Shown here: positions 44,191-54,271 of the stretch, piece after piece
Position numbering within the stretch: the first letter of the stretch is position 1
How the letters are laid out: every line of letters begins with the position of its first letter
Assembly: GCF_014305095.1 (NCBI RefSeq)
Contig: NZ_JACRUI010000001.1
Span: 255,197 to 319,196, forward strand
Direction: 5' to 3'
Source: Flavobacterium kayseriense
GTDB taxonomy: Bacteria; Bacteroidota; Bacteroidia; Flavobacteriales; Flavobacteriaceae
Length of the DNA: 64,000 nucleotides
Program-made: the position numbers and the translations under genes
Notes under the pieces: model-generated
The model's input: only the letters and a program-made list of their open reading frames with translations
Told to the model about the DNA's origin: nothing
Databases searched by the model: none

Positions 44191-46302
44191 TTAGTTCGTA
44201 ACTGGTAATTCCTTGATGCCCATATTGAACAATGTAAATGCCTGAATATCTACGTTTTCCTGGATAGTAGCTGCCACTGATTTTCCTGCTCCGTGACCTG
44301 CTTTTACATCAATACGAATTAAAGTCGGATTGGGACCCGTTTGTTTTTCTTGTAATTCAGCAGCAAATTTGAAACTGTGCGCTGGCACTACTCTGTCATC
44401 ATGATCTCCTGTGGTAACCATAGTCGCTGGGTACTGCGTACCTGCTTTTACGTTTTGAACTGGTGAGTAGCCTTTGATGTACTCAAACATCTCTTTGCTG
44501 TCCTGCGACGTTCCATAATCATAAGCCCAACCTGCTCCAGCGGTAAAGGTATGGTAACGTAACATGTCCATCACTCCAACTGCTGGCAAAGCTACTTTCA
44601 TTAATTCTGGTCGTTGCGTCATGGTTGCTCCTACTAATAAACCACCATTTGATCCACCACGAATAGCAAGGAAATTTGACGACGTGTATTTTTGAGCGAT
44701 TAAGTATTCGGCTGCAGCGATGAAATCATCAAATACATTTTGCTTTTGCATTTTAGTTCCTGCATCGTGCCATTTTTTACCATATTCACCACCTCCACGC
44801 AAATTAGGAACCGCGTAAACCCCGCCGTTTTCTAACCAAACGGCATTTGCAATGCTAAAACTTGGCGTAAGACTTACATTAAAACCACCGTAAGCATACA
44901 GCATGGTTGGATTTTGGCCATTTAACTGCAATCCTTTTTTGTAAGTGATAATCATTGGGATTTTAGTACCATCCTTAGAAGTGTAAAACACTTGTTTGGA
45001 CTCGTAATCATCGCTTTTAAAATCAACTTTTGGTTTCTCATACACAGCGGACTTGCCTACGTTAGGATCAAAAGAGTAGATTGTTCCTGGCGTTGTGTAA
45101 TTAGTAAAGGAGTAATATAATGTTTTGTCTTTTTTCTTTCCGCCAAAACCACCTGCTGTTCCTACTGCTGGCAACTGGATTTCACGAAGCATTTTCCCTG
45201 AATAATCATATTGCTTCACTACTGAAACAGCATCCTTCATGTAATTAGCAAAAAAGAAGCCACCACCTGTTGATGGTGATAATACATTCTCTGTCTCCGC
45301 AATAAAATCAACCCACTTATCTGGAGTTGGCTTACTAAAGTCAACAGTTACAATACGTTTGTTAGGTGCTTTTAGATCCGTTTCGATAAATAATTTTGTA
45401 CCTTCAGTCATAATAACACTGTTATCACTGTTGAAGTTATCAACGATAGTCACAATAGGACTGTTTGGAGTCTTTAGATCTTTAATATACAATTCGTTCC
45501 CATAAGTGGAATTCGCGGCTGAGATTACTAAATACGCATCATCCTCAGTTACATAACCACCGATGTATCTGCGTTTTTGGTCTGCGCCAAAGATTACCTT
45601 GTCCTCTTTTTGTGACGTTCCTAGTTTATGGAAATATAATTTGTGCTCATCTGTTTTTGCAGAAAGCTCACTTCCTTTTGGTTTCTCGTAGCTTGAGTAA
45701 TAGAAACCTTCGTTTCCTCTCCATGACAAACCACTGAACTTAACGTCGACAATAGTGTCTTCGATTATTTTTTTAGAAAGGGCGTCCATGATGATTACTT
45801 TTCTCCAGTCGCTTCCACCTTCGGAGATGGCATAGGCAACTTTTGATCCGTCTTTTGAAAAATCGATTCCGCCAAGCGAAGTAGTTCCGTCTTTCGAAAA
45901 AGTATTAGGATCTAAGAAAACTTCTTCTTTACCCTTAGCATCTTTTCTATACATTACAGACTGATTTTGCAGTCCATTATTTTTAGAAAAATAAGTGAAA
46001 TTCCCTTCTTTAGAGGGAGCGCCTATTTTTTCGTAATTCCACAACTTTTCTAATCTTGTTTTTAGAGCCGTACGAAACGGAATTTGGTTTAAGTAACCAT
46101 AAGTAACTTCGTTTTGTGCTTTTACCCAAGAAGCTGTCTCATCAGAACGGTCGTCTTCCATCCAACGGTACGGATCATTAACTTGAGTACCAAAATAGGT
46201 ATCGACTACATTGCCTTTTTTAGTTTGGGGATATTTAAGCGGACTTTGTCCAAAAGATACGGTTGTTGCAGTAACTGCCATTATTAGAATTAATTTTTTC
46301 AT
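44191..46302 (-). CDS. Prolyl oligopeptidase (S9A), exported
   Basis: This 703-aa protein has a signal peptide (MKKLILIMAVTATTVSFG), a seven-bladed propeller (about 80-410) and an alpha/beta-hydrolase domain. The catalytic triad is visible: Ser551 in RGGSNGGLLVG, Asp in TGDHDDRVVP and His in KAGHGAGKS. It cleaves after proline in short peptides; the signal places it in the periplasm. Length and architecture are normal for PREP. Confidence 0.95.
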   Translation of the reverse strand: MKKLILIMAVTATTVSFGQSPLKYPQTKKGNVVDTYFGTQVNDPYRWMEDDRSDETASWVKAQNEVTYGYLNQIPFRTALKTRLEKLWNYEKIGAPSKEGNFTYFSKNNGLQNQSVMYRKDAKGKEEVFLDPNTFSKDGTTSLGGIDFSKDGSKVAYAISEGGSDWRKVIIMDALSKKIIEDTIVDVKFSGLSWRGNEGFYYSSYEKPKGSELSAKTDEHKLYFHKLGTSQKEDKVIFGADQKRRYIGGYVTEDDAYLVISAANSTYGNELYIKDLKTPNSPIVTIVDNFNSDNSVIMTEGTKLFIETDLKAPNKRIVTVDFSKPTPDKWVDFIAETENVLSPSTGGGFFFANYMKDAVSVVKQYDYSGKMLREIQLPAVGTAGGFGGKKKDKTLYYSFTNYTTPGTIYSFDPNVGKSAVYEKPKVDFKSDDYESKQVFYTSKDGTKIPMIITYKKGLQLNGQNPTMLYAYGGFNVSLTPSFSIANAVWLENGGVYAVPNLRGGGEYGKKWHDAGTKMQKQNVFDDFIAAAEYLIAQKYTSSNFLAIRGGSNGGLLVGATMTQRPELMKVALPAVGVMDMLRYHTFTAGAGWAYDYGTSQDSKEMFEYIKGYSPVQNVKAGTQYPATMVTTGDHDDRVVPAHSFKFAAELQEKQTGPNPTLIRIDVKAGHGAGKSVAATIQENVDIQAFTLFNMGIKELPVTN

Positions 46303-46325
46303 TAGTCTTTTTTTATTGGTTCCTC

Positions 46326-46333
46326 CAAAAATA
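46326..46333 (-). promoter_or_regulatory. Candidate promoter -7 element TATTTTTG of the peptidase gene
   Basis: Minus-strand TATTTTTG fits TAnnTTTG, 24 nt upstream of the ATG at 46302. No well-spaced TTG. Confidence 0.4.
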
Positions 46334-46400
46334 AGAAAATCAATTGTCTCCTAACTCATGCAAAATGTTAAAGATTACCTCAGGCACTTTATTTAAGGAT

Positions 46401-47690
46401 TTATTTTAACCATAAATCTCTAAATACACTGTCTTTATCGTAATCCTTAGCTTGTTTCTCGATATTAAAATAACGGTGTTTTCTCGGATCATTACCTACT
46501 CCTGCAAGATAGGCCCAATTTCCCCAATTGCTACAAGCATCATAATCGATGAGTTGAGATTCAAAGTAAGCCGCTCCTAATCGCCAGTCCATATTAAGTT
46601 CGTTACAAAAATAACTCGCCACATTTTGACGGCCTCGATTGCTCATAAAACCTGTTTGCTTCAATTCGATCATATTTGCATTTATAAAATCCGATGGTGT
46701 TGCCCCATTAATCCATTGTGAGAGTAATTTTTCATTCAGGGATTTTGAATTGGGCTTATCGGATTTAATACCGGCATACAAGAAAAATTTGGTCTGGTAT
46801 TTTTTGAACATAAATCGAAAGAAATCACGCCACAGCAACTCAAAAACCAACCAATAAGTAGATTCATTGGCCTCATACATTTCCTCGTATTTTTTTACCT
46901 GATCATAAATTGTTCTTGGAGAAATACAGCCGAGAGCCAACCACGCTGAGAATTTTGAAGAGTAATCTTCACCTACCATTCCGTTTCTTGTTTCTTTGTA
47001 AACAGAAAGGTTTTTGGTTTCATAAAAATAATGATTCAACCTCGCTAATGCCTCTGTTTCTCCTCCTTTAAATTGTATGGCCGCACGAGGATCGATAGGT
47101 GTATAATCTAAACCTAATTCTTCTAAAGTAGGCAATACCAAAACCGGAATTTCAGGTGAACTAATAGCGTCTGGCTTTGGGAAAACCGCTCTAACGGTAG
47201 CATCTAATTCTGTTTTTCTTCTAAACTGAGTAAACACATCAGGAATGTTTTTGATTGCAAAAGGAAGATCTTGGGCATGATACATCGTACTTGTACTTAG
47301 TGTCTCCAGCTCACAACGCATCTTAAAAAGCGCCTCTTGTACTTTTTTTTCAGTTTGTTTTTCTTCATAGGCTACTTCCCTTTTTGCAAACACTTTTTGT
47401 GCTTTGTACTGCGCAGCAATTTTGGGAATTTCTTCTTCGGGCCTACCTTTTAAAATCAATAATCCTGAACCTATTTTACGCAAGTTAGCGTCTAAATCAG
47501 TTAAAGATTCCAATAGAAACTGTGCTCTAAAACTACCCGTTTTAGGATATCCATACGTAGTGATTTCGAACTCTGAATCATCAAAACAATAAACAGGTAG
47601 CACATTGTCTCCGTGTGCAATTGCTTTTAAAAGGGCTTCATTATCTTCTAATCGTAAATCGGTTTTAAACCAAACTATCGCTGTTTTCAT
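46401..47690 (-). CDS. DASH-family cryptochrome/photolyase
   Basis: This 429-aa flavoprotein has an N-terminal photolyase alpha/beta domain (MKTAIVWFKTDLRLEDNEAL) and the FAD domain. The C-terminal signature DYDACSNWGNWAYLAGVGND is diagnostic of cryptochrome DASH, as are YFNIEKQAKDYD and the TGFMSNRGRQNVASYF substrate/FAD segment. DASH proteins repair CPDs in single-stranded or looped DNA. It is the last gene of the light-repair operon; the 52-nt gap to the FeS-BCP gene has no terminator. Confidence 0.95.
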   Translation of the reverse strand: MKTAIVWFKTDLRLEDNEALLKAIAHGDNVLPVYCFDDSEFEITTYGYPKTGSFRAQFLLESLTDLDANLRKIGSGLLILKGRPEEEIPKIAAQYKAQKVFAKREVAYEEKQTEKKVQEALFKMRCELETLSTSTMYHAQDLPFAIKNIPDVFTQFRRKTELDATVRAVFPKPDAISSPEIPVLVLPTLEELGLDYTPIDPRAAIQFKGGETEALARLNHYFYETKNLSVYKETRNGMVGEDYSSKFSAWLALGCISPRTIYDQVKKYEEMYEANESTYWLVFELLWRDFFRFMFKKYQTKFFLYAGIKSDKPNSKSLNEKLLSQWINGATPSDFINANMIELKQTGFMSNRGRQNVASYFCNELNMDWRLGAAYFESQLIDYDACSNWGNWAYLAGVGNDPRKHRYFNIEKQAKDYDKDSVFRDLWLK

Positions 47691-47742
47691 AGTAATCGTA
47701 ATTTATTTTTGTAGAATAAAAATCAGTAGCTCTCTACCAGTT

Positions 47743-49278
47743 TTACAATTCATTAATGTTTTTCAAATAATAATCGGCTTGTTCTAGTAAGGCCGTTTGT
47801 GCTTCGGGCTTCATTTTTCGCCAAACATTGTACATCATTCCGATTCGTGGATTCTTTCCTAATTTGTCTTCGTTTTTATCATAAAAGTTCCAATATAAGC
47901 TGTTAAATGGGCAGGCTTTCTCACCTGTTTTGACCTCCTTTTTATAAAAACAACTCCCGCAATAATGGCTCATTTTATCGATATACGAAGCAGAGCTTAC
48001 ATAGGGTTTTGTGCCTACGATACCACCATCAGCAAATTGGCTCATTCCTCGAGTATTGGTAATCTCGACCCACTCAATAGCATCGATATAAATCCCAAGA
48101 TACCAAGCGTCTATTTCATCAGGATGCACTCCGGCCAAAAGCGCAAAGTTCCCCGTGATCATTAACCGCTGGATGTGGTGTGCGTAAGCGAAATTCAAAG
48201 ATTGATTGATGGCATCTTTTAAACAATTCATCTTGGTCTTTCCTGTCCAAAACCAATCTGGTAATTTTTCTTCATTATTAAAAAAGTTCATCGTTGCATA
48301 TTCTGGCATTTTTAACCAATAAATACCTCGCATGTACTCTCTCCACCCTATGATTTGCCTAACAAAACCCTCTAACTGATTGTATTCTATTTTATCAGGA
48401 TTAGCTCGCCAAGCTTGAATTGCTTTTTCGATCACTTCCTGTGGCGAAATCATCTTGATATTCATCGAAAAAGACAATCTAGAGTGATACAACGACCACT
48501 CATTTGGCGTCATCGCATCTTGATAGCTACCAAATAAATGCAGGCATTCGTCGATAAAAAAATCTAATAATTCTAGTGACTGTTCTCTATTTATAGGCCA
48601 AACAAAATTAGCTGCATCTATTGTTCCAATGGTTTTAGCATCTGTCTTATTAACTTCTGCAAGAATTTCAGTCACGTCATTGGAAAAAACTAAAGGCGCT
48701 GTAGGCTTGTGGTTTTTGGGTAATTTTTTTCTGTTTTCGCTATCGTAATTCCACTTCCCTGTCAAAGGCTGATCGCCTTCCATGAGGACATCGTGCTGTT
48801 TACGAAGCATGCGGTAAAAATTTTCTAAGATAAACGTCTTTTTCCCTTCGAAGAAATCGGCCAAATCAGTGCGGGACGTATAGAAATGTTCTGAATCAAC
48901 CACTGCTGTCGAAATAGCAATCGCTGAACAGAGCTCTTTTAAAAGTGCATCAACCCGAAACTCATCAGGCTGCTGGTATTCCAAATGCGTAAATTGGTGC
49001 TTTGCAATTAGGCTTTTAATATTTTTATCAAAAGATTGTAAATTGTCTTCATCATTCAAATAAATGTAGATTACCTCATGCTTTTTGGCTTTTAAATCCA
49101 AGTAAAAAGCTTGCATGGCAGCAAAAAAACCAACTACTTTTTGAATGTGGTGCTTTGCATAATCGGTTTCTGAGCGCACTTCCATCATCACATACACTAC
49201 CGAATCATCTACGGTCTTGAACCATGAATGATTAGAATTAAGTTGGTCGCCAAGAATTAATCGTACTGTTTTACTCAT
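47743..49278 (-). CDS. FeS-BCP photolyase (PhrB/CryB-type, (6-4) lesion repair family)
   Basis: This 511-aa photolyase-related protein starts MSKTVRLILGDQLNSNHSWF, the family opening. The cysteines that hold a 4Fe-4S cluster in PhrB are present: MNCLKDAINQ, then YCGSCFY and KACPFNSLYW with C-x2-C-x12-C spacing. Bacterial members repair (6-4) photoproducts. ATG at 49278 is chosen because it follows the DUF2256 stop by 1 nt; a GTG at 49305 would add 9 residues encoded by the DUF2256 gene region. Confidence 0.93.
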   Translation of the reverse strand: MSKTVRLILGDQLNSNHSWFKTVDDSVVYVMMEVRSETDYAKHHIQKVVGFFAAMQAFYLDLKAKKHEVIYIYLNDEDNLQSFDKNIKSLIAKHQFTHLEYQQPDEFRVDALLKELCSAIAISTAVVDSEHFYTSRTDLADFFEGKKTFILENFYRMLRKQHDVLMEGDQPLTGKWNYDSENRKKLPKNHKPTAPLVFSNDVTEILAEVNKTDAKTIGTIDAANFVWPINREQSLELLDFFIDECLHLFGSYQDAMTPNEWSLYHSRLSFSMNIKMISPQEVIEKAIQAWRANPDKIEYNQLEGFVRQIIGWREYMRGIYWLKMPEYATMNFFNNEEKLPDWFWTGKTKMNCLKDAINQSLNFAYAHHIQRLMITGNFALLAGVHPDEIDAWYLGIYIDAIEWVEITNTRGMSQFADGGIVGTKPYVSSASYIDKMSHYCGSCFYKKEVKTGEKACPFNSLYWNFYDKNEDKLGKNPRIGMMYNVWRKMKPEAQTALLEQADYYLKNINEL

Positions 49279-49279
49279 T

Positions 49280-49417
49280 TTATTTGTTGCTTCTGCATTT
49301 ATCACTGCAGTATTTTACTTCATCCCACACTTTTTCCCATTTTTTCCTCCACGTAAAAGGCCGGTTGCAAACCAGACACATTTTTGAGGGTAAATTTTGC
49401 TTTTTAACTCCTTTCAT
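49280..49417 (-). CDS. DUF2256 small zinc-ribbon-like protein
   Basis: This 45-aa ORF runs [20 protein letters not shown], then [17 protein letters not shown] and SDKCRSNK. Two C-x2/3-C pairs (MCLVC, YCSDKC) and the WRKKW core match DUF2256, a tiny presumed zinc-binding family often found next to photolyase-related genes. It overlaps the DUF2071 gene by 14 nt and ends 1 nt before the FeS-BCP start, so translation is coupled through the set. Confidence 0.9.
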   Translation of the reverse strand: MKGVKKQNLPSKMCLVCNRPFTWRKKWEKVWDEVKYCSDKCRSNK

Positions 49418-50138
49418 GATCAAAATTTAATCGGTTGCGTTTCCACTCTATCCCTACCGCTGAACCTTCGGCTATAAAAACGGCAGTAGGCTCCGTAGTA
49501 TTTAAAACTGAAAATGCATCACCATACATTGCTTTGAAATCACAATTTATCTTGTACTTTGCTACTTTATTTACGAGCCAACTCGGATGTTGCAATTTGT
49601 ATTCTTCGCTGGTATTTTCGTCAATTTTGGTATAACCGTAATAATGTTCGTATATAAATTGCTCCAAACTCTCGCTTTTCATCGGAACCGATTCAGTGCC
49701 TGCCTCAACATAAATACTATTCCATTTTTTATTACGCAGCCATTCAAAATTTACTTTTTTTGTTGTGCCTTCATCACTAATTTGGTGTTTTGTAGGCACC
49801 ACTGTATAATGTTCGTTATATAATTTATTAGCCATCCAAGCTACAATGGGATACGGAATTGTTTCATTGATAAAGACAACGCCGCGTTTGACTTTGTTAC
49901 CTTCTTTTCGAACCACATAAAACCGCAAATTAATTTCTTCGAAAGTGCCAAACCACGGAATGGTCACATTAAACAATTTAGTATTCTTAAACATAAAACC
50001 AACAAGACTGATGTAAGCCTTACCATCGAACAAGTCCAATTCGACTCCTTTTGGTAAAAAAGGAAGTAGAATGGCAGGATCAATTTCATAATTGGCCATT
50101 ATGATGTTTTCCCACTTTGCTTTTAAAAATAGTGTCAT
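49404..50138 (-). CDS. DUF2071 (YqjF-like) protein
   Basis: This 244-aa protein has the DUF2071 opening ([40 protein letters not shown]) with an acetoacetate-decarboxylase-like barrel. Function unknown. The gene sits inside the photolyase operon and shares TAATG with the upstream photolyase gene and 14 nt with DUF2256. Such genes recur beside photolyases in many bacteria, suggesting a role tied to light or UV repair; that is inference. Confidence 0.88.
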   Translation of the reverse strand: MTLFLKAKWENIIMANYEIDPAILLPFLPKGVELDLFDGKAYISLVGFMFKNTKLFNVTIPWFGTFEEINLRFYVVRKEGNKVKRGVVFINETIPYPIVAWMANKLYNEHYTVVPTKHQISDEGTTKKVNFEWLRNKKWNSIYVEAGTESVPMKSESLEQFIYEHYYGYTKIDENTSEEYKLQHPSWLVNKVAKYKINCDFKAMYGDAFSVLNTTEPTAVFIAEGSAVGIEWKRNRLNFDHERS

Positions 50139-51628
50139 TATGATTTTGTCTTTTTTACTCGTCGGTTAGGGTTAGAAACATGTTTCTTCAAAATACGTTT
50201 CCCTTCTTCTTTTACTTCGTCTTTCTTACGGAAACTCCATACAATATCGCTGGCATATTTTCTAGTCTCTTCGATATTTACAATTGGTTCTGGATAGTCT
50301 TTCCCTATTTCGCAATTATAAAATTGTTGTTCAATGGGGTTTAACTTCCAGGGTTCATGAATCAAATTAACTGGAATATCAGCTAGCTCCGGCAACCATT
50401 TTTTTATAAATACCCCTTCAGGATCATGGTCTTCTGAGTTTTTTATGGGACTATAAATCCGAATTGTATTGATGCCTGTCGTACCCGATTGCATTTGAAT
50501 TTGCGGATAATGAATTCCCGGCTCATAGTCTAAAAATTGCCTCGCTAAAAAATGCAACTCTCGCCAATCTTGCCAAAGATTAAAGGTAAAAAAGGACACC
50601 ACCATAGCACGCATTCTAAAATTAATATAACCTGTCGCTACTAAGCACCGCATGCAAGCATCGACAATGGGAACACCCGTTTTTCCTTCTTGCCAAGCTT
50701 TGATGTAGCTTTCGTTTTTTGGTTTAACCAAAACATCATAAGCTCTATTGACGTTTTCAAACTCCATTCGACATTCGTCTTCAAACTTTTGAATAAAGTG
50801 GCAATGCCAATGCAGGCGGGATACGAAGTTTAGAATCGCTCTTTTGTTCTTAGAATTCTCGTAATGCTGATTGGTATACTGGTAAATCATTCGCATACTA
50901 ATATTCCCATACGTCAAATAGGGCGACAATCGACTGCAACCCGTCCTACTCAAAGCGGGTTTTGATATGTGCTTGCTGTAATTCACATAACGCTCCTTTA
51001 CAAAACTATCTAAATAACGCCAAGCCCAATACTCGCCTCCTTGCTGAAAGTTTGTATTTCTGGTTGTTATTTCATCCGAAAGGTTTTCGCCCTTTAATTT
51101 ATCGTAAAAAGAGAGGTCCAACTGAACAACATTTAATAATTGTTCGTTTAAAATTTTAGGTTCTGCTCGCATGACCTCTTCCCAACGCTTGTCCCAATAT
51201 TGTCTTGATTTTAATCGCCTAATAACACCATGCATTTGTGACTCTTTCCAGCTAATATTATTTTGCTGAAAGAACTCTTGCATCGCTACATCTCTATCAT
51301 AAGTGACTTTATTTCCTATTTCTTGATGTGAAAAAACGGTTTTTATCTCATACTGTGCCACCAATTCCTTAAAAACAGTAGCTACTTCGTCATGAAAAAA
51401 ATAGATCGTGGCATTGATTGGGTTTAACTTTTTTTGTAGATCCTGAATAGACTCGTAAACAAATCGCCAATGGCGCACATCAGCATCATCATAATTCATA
51501 ACAGAAGGTTCAAAAAAATAAACCAACAACAAAGGTAAGTCCGAATTGTGTGCAGCAAACAAGGCCTCGTTATCTACGAAACGCAAATCCCTTTTGAACC
51601 AAACAATATTTACGGGAGTTTTAATCAC
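50138..51628 (-). CDS. Photolyase/cryptochrome-family protein with divergent FAD/lesion-site motif
   Basis: This 496-aa protein has the photolyase N-terminal domain ([20 protein letters not shown]) and FAD domain ([40 protein letters not shown]). Canonical photolyases continue with the GGWQW motif; here the place reads [19 protein letters not shown], a pattern of a less-studied bacterial clade. CPD repair is likely but not assured. GTG at 51628 is the start; no ATG lies between the promoter and the conserved VWFKRDLR. First gene of the light-repair operon. Confidence 0.88.
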   Translation of the reverse strand: MIKTPVNIVWFKRDLRFVDNEALFAAHNSDLPLLLVYFFEPSVMNYDDADVRHWRFVYESIQDLQKKLNPINATIYFFHDEVATVFKELVAQYEIKTVFSHQEIGNKVTYDRDVAMQEFFQQNNISWKESQMHGVIRRLKSRQYWDKRWEEVMRAEPKILNEQLLNVVQLDLSFYDKLKGENLSDEITTRNTNFQQGGEYWAWRYLDSFVKERYVNYSKHISKPALSRTGCSRLSPYLTYGNISMRMIYQYTNQHYENSKNKRAILNFVSRLHWHCHFIQKFEDECRMEFENVNRAYDVLVKPKNESYIKAWQEGKTGVPIVDACMRCLVATGYINFRMRAMVVSFFTFNLWQDWRELHFLARQFLDYEPGIHYPQIQMQSGTTGINTIRIYSPIKNSEDHDPEGVFIKKWLPELADIPVNLIHEPWKLNPIEQQFYNCEIGKDYPEPIVNIEETRKYASDIVWSFRKKDEVKEEGKRILKKHVSNPNRRVKKTKS

Positions 51629-51679
51629 TACTACTTACTGCTTTTTTATTTTGTTTAATCTTTAAATACAATTGTTAAA

Positions 51680-51709
51680 CAAAGATACAAAACTTAGCTT
51701 TACAATCAA
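51680..51709 (-). promoter_or_regulatory. Promoter of the photolyase operon
   Basis: Minus strand: -33 TTG (51709-51707), 19-nt spacer, -7 TATCTTTG (51687-51680). This is an optimal Bacteroidota promoter, about 50 nt upstream of the GTG at 51628. Confidence 0.68.
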
Positions 51710-51733
51710 TCAAATTGTTGTTTTATAAACAGC

Positions 51734-51772
51734 AAAGGCACAAAATCAATGGTAAAATGATCTTGTGCCTTT
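51734..51772. terminator. Hairpin terminator between TonB receptor and photolyase operon
   Basis: AAAGGCACAA (51734-51743) and TTGTGCCTTT (51763-51772) pair perfectly over a 19-nt loop. It lies past the TonB receptor stop on the minus strand; the T-run is stronger on the plus strand. Confidence 0.6.
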
Positions 51773-51846
51773 TTGTTTTGGCTATAAAACTTGCGCCTAG
51801 TTTTACACAAATGCAATAGTTAGGTTTCTTCCTGCTTATTTAAAAT

Positions 51847-54054
51847 TTAAATAGTGAAATTCACGCCTAACACGATGTTTCTTCCTATGTTCGGAATTCC
51901 ATCATTTTTAAGTCGGGATAGATGAGCAATGTATCTTTTGTCGAATAGATTATTTCCGTTTAGGTTAACATTGAATACCGTTTTACCCCAAGTTACTTTC
52001 CCACCAAATCCTAAATTGACCAGTGTGTAACCTTTTGAACTTGTTTCGAAACCACTCACATTATTTTGATTGAATGTAGAACTTAAATTAAGTGTAGCGA
52101 AACCTTGGTCTAACCAGTTTTTAATAGAAAACTCGGTTCTGATGGTATTGTTCCAATTATTAGCAGGAATTAATGGCAAGTATTCTCCATCTTGTTTTTT
52201 ACCTGTTACGGTTTCAAAACTCGTTTCGTAATGCAACCAATCTAGCGGATGTGGATGAAAATGAAATCCTATTTCACCTCCATATAATTTTGCATTGTCC
52301 TGAACGTAATTAAACACATCGTTGTTATCCAACATAAAACCCGCCGGCGAAGTGTAAATATAATTGTTGATGTGGTTGTAGAAACCATTTACAAAAAATT
52401 CAAAATGGCTATTGTTGTACTCCAAATTCAAATCTGTTTGTACGTTTTGCTCTGTTTTCAAATTCTCGTTTCCTACTTCGTATCTGTTCGTTCCTTCGTG
52501 AACGCCATTAGAAGTTAATTCTGCAAGATTAGGTGCTCTAAATCCTGAAGCAACATTCAAACGCATGGTGACATTCTCAGTTATATTTGTTTTATACCCA
52601 AGAGACGCATTAAAACTATCAAATGATCTGTCGATCGCCTTGAAATAGCCTTCATCGCCAAATACTCCATTTTCGATAGAAGTAATTTGTCGGTTATCAA
52701 ATCGCAATCCTGCTTGTACTACATTTGATCCCCACTCATAATTCCCAGTACCAAAAATTCCAAAATCATTGGTCGTAGCATCTGGAATAAGGTATTCTTC
52801 TCCTGAGTTCACATTCGTTTGATGCATTCCTTGCACGCCAATAATTGATTCAAAAGCACCAACTTTAGGAAGATGGTATTTTGCATTGTAATTGAAGGTG
52901 TTTAATTTCATTTGCAAACCTGCTACATCACTATCTTCAAATTCAGAACGATCATTTGATACATATCCTAAATCGACATCTAACTTGCTGTTTTTGAAGT
53001 ACACAACCGAATTTAAACTCAACAAATGGCTAAAAACGCCTTGTCTCGGGAAACCCGTATTTTTGCTTGATGATTGATCAGCGATTCCATCTTCTGGAAT
53101 ACCTAAATCCAATTTATTGTAATTGTATCGCAACGTACTACTGAATTTGGAGTTACTATACCCTATTCCTGTTTTAAAGTCGGTTTCGTTATAACGGGTA
53201 TTCGTAACGCGTTCTCCTCCCGCAATTCGATAGTCAGAGTGTGTATTGAAACTCCCTCTCGCGAGAAACTTCCAGTTATCAGTCGATGTTTTTAACCCTA
53301 ATGAAGAATTACTTCCTAGCGTATTTGAGAATAATTTTTGATTAAAATCGGCTTTAAAAGTATGTGCATCCGCAAATTTTTCTGGGTTGAAATACAAAAC
53401 ACCACCTATGGCATCTGAACCATACAATAGCGAAGCAGGTCCCTTAATTACCTCAACACTTTCTACTCCAGCATCGTTTAAACCTAAACCATGCTCGTCG
53501 CCAAATTGTTGATTCTCCATACGAACTCCTTGCGAGTAAACTAAAACACGGTTACCGCTCAAACCACGAATTACCGGCTTACCTATCGATGTTCCGGTGG
53601 ATACTTGTGATACTCCGGGAATAGTAGCCAATCCTTCAATTAAAGTTGCCGTTCCTTTTTGCTGTAGCTCTCTGATAGTGGCATGCTCTACCTTCATTAC
53701 ATTTTGTGATTGTAACTTATTAAAAGCAGTGGAAACAATAACCTCATCCATCTTAAAAATGGCTTGCTCTAAATTAATGTTTAAGGTGTTACTGTTTGCC
53801 ATAACTATAATTGTTTTAGTTTGATTATTAAAACCAACATAATCAAAAACTAATTTTAAAGATCCCAAAGGAACATTAGAAATAGTATAATTTCCGCTTC
53901 CATCCGTTGTGGTTCCTTTGTGTAATTCTGGGGCATATATAGAAACACCCACTATTGGATTTTTATCTTTATCGGTAACTGTTCCAGAAACCGAATTTTG
54001 TGCGTGAAGTATGGCCGAAAACCCTAGCAATAGGGTGATTATTATATTTTTCAT
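51847..54054 (-). CDS. TonB-dependent outer-membrane receptor, probably for metal or metal complex
   Basis: This 735-aa receptor has a signal peptide (MKNIIITLLLGFSAILHAQN), a carboxypeptidase-like beta domain (20-105), a plug (about 125-235: GTSIGKPVIRGLSGNRVLVY and ASLLYGSDAIGG) and a 22-strand barrel with a Bacteroidota C-terminus. The plug loop QFGDEHGLGLNDAG recalls zinc/copper receptors of the ZnuD type. The His/Cys-rich protein gene just upstream on the same strand supports a metal substrate. Ligand is an inference. Confidence 0.9.
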   Translation of the reverse strand: MKNIIITLLLGFSAILHAQNSVSGTVTDKDKNPIVGVSIYAPELHKGTTTDGSGNYTISNVPLGSLKLVFDYVGFNNQTKTIIVMANSNTLNINLEQAIFKMDEVIVSTAFNKLQSQNVMKVEHATIRELQQKGTATLIEGLATIPGVSQVSTGTSIGKPVIRGLSGNRVLVYSQGVRMENQQFGDEHGLGLNDAGVESVEVIKGPASLLYGSDAIGGVLYFNPEKFADAHTFKADFNQKLFSNTLGSNSSLGLKTSTDNWKFLARGSFNTHSDYRIAGGERVTNTRYNETDFKTGIGYSNSKFSSTLRYNYNKLDLGIPEDGIADQSSSKNTGFPRQGVFSHLLSLNSVVYFKNSKLDVDLGYVSNDRSEFEDSDVAGLQMKLNTFNYNAKYHLPKVGAFESIIGVQGMHQTNVNSGEEYLIPDATTNDFGIFGTGNYEWGSNVVQAGLRFDNRQITSIENGVFGDEGYFKAIDRSFDSFNASLGYKTNITENVTMRLNVASGFRAPNLAELTSNGVHEGTNRYEVGNENLKTEQNVQTDLNLEYNNSHFEFFVNGFYNHINNYIYTSPAGFMLDNNDVFNYVQDNAKLYGGEIGFHFHPHPLDWLHYETSFETVTGKKQDGEYLPLIPANNWNNTIRTEFSIKNWLDQGFATLNLSSTFNQNNVSGFETSSKGYTLVNLGFGGKVTWGKTVFNVNLNGNNLFDKRYIAHLSRLKNDGIPNIGRNIVLGVNFTI

Positions 54055-54132
54055 TGAAGTGATTGTATTGTTATTACGAAATAAAGTTTCTGTTTAACAA
54101 ACGAACCATACAACGTATCCATCTAAATAAAA

Positions 54133-54140
54133 CAAAAGTA
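54133..54140 (-). promoter_or_regulatory. Candidate promoter -7 element TACTTTTG of the TonB receptor gene
   Basis: Minus-strand TACTTTTG fits TAnnTTTG, 79 nt upstream of the ATG at 54054. No well-spaced -33. Confidence 0.4.
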
Positions 54141-54271
54141 TTTGTACAACTTCTATTTTATTTGGACAATACGAGAAAATAGTTCTTTGTAAAAAGAAAA
54201 ATAGCTAGTTGCTTTTGACTCAAATCCGAAACGAATTTACAGCAGCAACGCCCCAAAAGGTAAGGGGTTAA

